Source: Acidimicrobiia bacterium
GTDB lineage: Bacteria > Actinomycetota > Acidimicrobiia > Spongiisociales > UBA5794
Assembly (NCBI GenBank): GCA_013001485.1
Contig: JABDMN010000173.1
Coordinates: 1-6,879, forward strand
Direction of reading: 5' to 3'
Length of the DNA stretch: 6,879 nt
A model generated the notes under the pieces. It saw nothing but the letters and a program-made list of their open reading frames with translations. It did not search any database and had not been told where the DNA came from. A program made the translations under genes and the position numbers. This document shows, in pieces, positions 6,625-6,879 of the stretch (position 1 is the first letter of the stretch; each line of letters starts with the position of its first letter).

Positions 6625-6639
6625 GGCTCCTTGACAACT
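6625..6639 (+). promoter_or_regulatory. boxA-like antitermination element
   Basis: GGCTCCTTGACAACT matches the bacterial rRNA boxA pattern TGCTCTTTGAAAACT at 12 of 15 positions, and AAACAG follows as in many actinobacterial leaders. boxA RNA binds NusB with S10 (NusE), keeping RNA polymerase from stopping in the untranslated rRNA. The position between a hairpin and a long structured leader fits. It happens to contain TTGACA, which can be mistaken for a -35 box. Confidence 0.7.
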
Positions 6640-6663
6640 AAACAGCGTGTCATATGTCAGCAT

Positions 6664-6701
6664 GCGTCGTCGGACGCCGGTTTCGGCCGGAACGACGACG
6701 C
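6664..6701 (+). other. Leader hairpin 1 (first copy of a tandem unit)
   Basis: GCGTCGTCG (6664-6672) pairs perfectly with CGACGACGC (6693-6701), 9 bp. An inner GCCG-GTTT-CGGC helix (6676-6687), or alternatively CCGG with CCGG, can form inside. It is followed by CTCTC shared with hairpin 2 and then an A/T-rich run (AAAATAAAT). Confidence 0.7.
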
Positions 6702-6705
6702 TCTC
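6687..6705 (+). repeat. Direct repeat copy A in rRNA leader
   Basis: This 19-bp stretch is CCGGAACGACGACGCTCTC. It recurs 59 bp downstream with 17 of 19 bases identical. It forms the 3' arm of hairpin 1 and its tail. Confidence 0.75.
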
Positions 6706-6714
6706 AAAATAAAT

Positions 6715-6760
6715 GCATCGCCTGGGTCCGCACGGTATGTCCGGACCGGAACGGCGATGC
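6715..6760 (+). other. Leader hairpin 2 (second copy of a tandem unit)
   Basis: GCATCGCC (6715-6722) pairs perfectly with GGCGATGC (6753-6760), 8 bp. Inside it GGTCCG (6725-6730) pairs with CGGACC (6742-6747) around an 11-nt loop. Compared with hairpin 1, two stem pairs differ and both stay paired (G-C to A-T, T-A to C-G). Confidence 0.7.
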
Positions 6761-6764
6761 TCTC
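6746..6764 (+). repeat. Direct repeat copy B in rRNA leader
   Basis: CCGGAACGGCGATGCTCTC is copy A with two changes (A to G and C to T). Each change is matched by a compensating change in the 5' arm of its hairpin. Confidence 0.75.
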
Positions 6765-6779
6765 GTGCCTTCGGGCACG
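6764..6779 (+). other. Leader hairpin 3 with cUUCGg tetraloop
   Basis: CGTGCC-TTCG-GGCACG is a perfect 6-bp stem capped by the exceptionally stable UUCG tetraloop closed by C-G. The stem can extend outward by a few pairs with T-G wobbles. There is no T-run after it, so it reads as leader structure and not as a terminator. Confidence 0.7.
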
Positions 6780-6780
6780 G

Positions 6781-6808
6781 GGACCTTTGAGGATGGCTCT
6801 TCAGGTCC
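6781..6808 (+). other. Leader hairpin 4
   Basis: GGACCT (6781-6786) pairs with AGGTCC (6803-6808), with a smaller GAG/CTC helix (6789-6791, 6797-6799) possible inside. Outward extension would compete with hairpin 3. Confidence 0.5.
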
Positions 6809-6814
6809 TCCTCC

Positions 6815-6828
6815 GATCCTTCGGGATC
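6815..6828 (+). other. Leader hairpin 5 with cUUCGg tetraloop
   Basis: GATCC-TTCG-GGATC is a perfect 5-bp stem with a second UUCG tetraloop. It can extend through a 2-nt bulge to pair CC (6813-6814) with GG (6831-6832). It lies about 40 nt before the 16S 5' end. Confidence 0.6.
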
Positions 6829-6865
6829 TCGGGAAGACCAAAAGACGCCAGCCTCGATCAAACAA

Positions 6866-6879
6866 TCGATGGAGAGTTT
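6866..6879 (+). rRNA. rrs: 16S ribosomal RNA, first ~14 nt (continues beyond window)
   Basis: The window ends in GGAGAGTTT. AGAGTTT is the start of the near-universal 16S 5' motif (E. coli positions 8-14), and actinobacterial 16S genes typically read GGAGAGTTT here. Counting back puts the mature 5' end near 6866. The leader with a boxA-like element directly upstream supports the call. Only 14 nt are visible, so the exact end is an estimate. Confidence 0.8.

Larger units (their letters stand above)
6583..6865 (+). other. 16S rRNA precursor leader (5' external transcribed spacer)
   Basis: About 283 nt lie between the presumed transcript start and the 16S 5' end. There is no plausible protein gene here. 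The stretch is a chain of strong stem-loops plus a boxA-like element, as expected of an rRNA leader that loads the antitermination complex and is trimmed by RNases. The strand that would pair with it beyond the 16S 3' end lies outside the window, so the RNase III processing stem cannot be judged. Confidence 0.75.

Noticed and set aside
6631..6658. A promoter-like pair, TTGACA (6631-6636) and TATGTC (6653-6658) with 16-bp spacing.
   Set aside because: TTGACA is part of the boxA-like element, the -10 lacks the final T, and a promoter here would leave out the boxB-boxA module. It remains possible as a weak second promoter.
6475..6861. A 128-codon open frame on the minus strand across the rRNA leader.
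   Set aside because: It lies wholly in the rRNA promoter and leader, which the hairpins and boxA explain on the plus strand. The translation has no recognisable domain.
6453..6865. A tRNA gene or riboswitch in the region between tyrS and 16S.
   Set aside because: I see no cloverleaf with a TTC-A T-loop and paired acceptor ends, and no known riboswitch core. The hairpins are better explained as rRNA leader.
6854..6869. TCGAT-CAAACA-ATCGA hairpin at the 16S 5' end.
   Set aside because: It is a short A/T-rich 5-bp stem overlapping the presumed mature end, where 16S normally uses these bases within the rRNA; too weak to call a feature.

Overview
The window is high-GC, gene-dense bacterial DNA holding five protein-coding genes and the start of a ribosomal RNA operon. 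It looks like an actinobacterial chromosome. The signs are GTG starts, start/stop overlaps between genes, a class A penicillin-binding protein ending in PASTA domains, apparently leaderless starts with a TANNNT box just upstream, and mpg lying near tyrS (adjacent in Mycobacterium tuberculosis as I recall it). A deep-branching or poorly cultivated lineage such as the Acidimicrobiia would fit, but that placement is inference only. All the protein genes look like ordinary vertically inherited housekeeping genes. I see no phage, insertion sequence, CRISPR or defence genes.

Layout, left to right. (1) Positions 1-2826 (+) form a tightly packed operon: the 3' part of pheT (phenylalanyl-tRNA synthetase beta chain), argF (ornithine carbamoyltransferase) and mpg (3-methyladenine DNA glycosylase). 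Each junction is a GTGA overlap. (2) Positions 2804-5194 (-) encode a bifunctional peptidoglycan synthase (class A PBP) with two C-terminal PASTA repeats and a lipobox-like N-terminus. Its 3' end overlaps mpg tail to tail by 23 bp. (3) Positions 5195-5255 are a 61-bp divergent promoter region serving the PBP and tyrS. Neither gene has a well-placed Shine-Dalgarno sequence, and each has a -10-like box 6-8 bp before its start codon. (4) Positions 5256-6452 (+) encode a type-2 tyrosyl-tRNA synthetase. (5) Positions 6453-6865 contain no protein gene. They read as a ribosomal RNA promoter and a long structured leader: an extended -10 promoter, a boxB-like hairpin, a boxA-like antitermination element, two tandem hairpins related by compensatory changes, and further hairpins, two of them with UUCG tetraloops. 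(6) Position ~6866 to the window end is the first ~14 nt of 16S rRNA.

The theme is translation and growth: two aminoacyl-tRNA synthetases, an arginine biosynthesis enzyme, a cell-wall synthase and the rRNA operon. The most unusual content is not a protein system but the rRNA leader, where a ~42-50 nt hairpin unit appears to have been duplicated in tandem and then diverged while keeping its stem.
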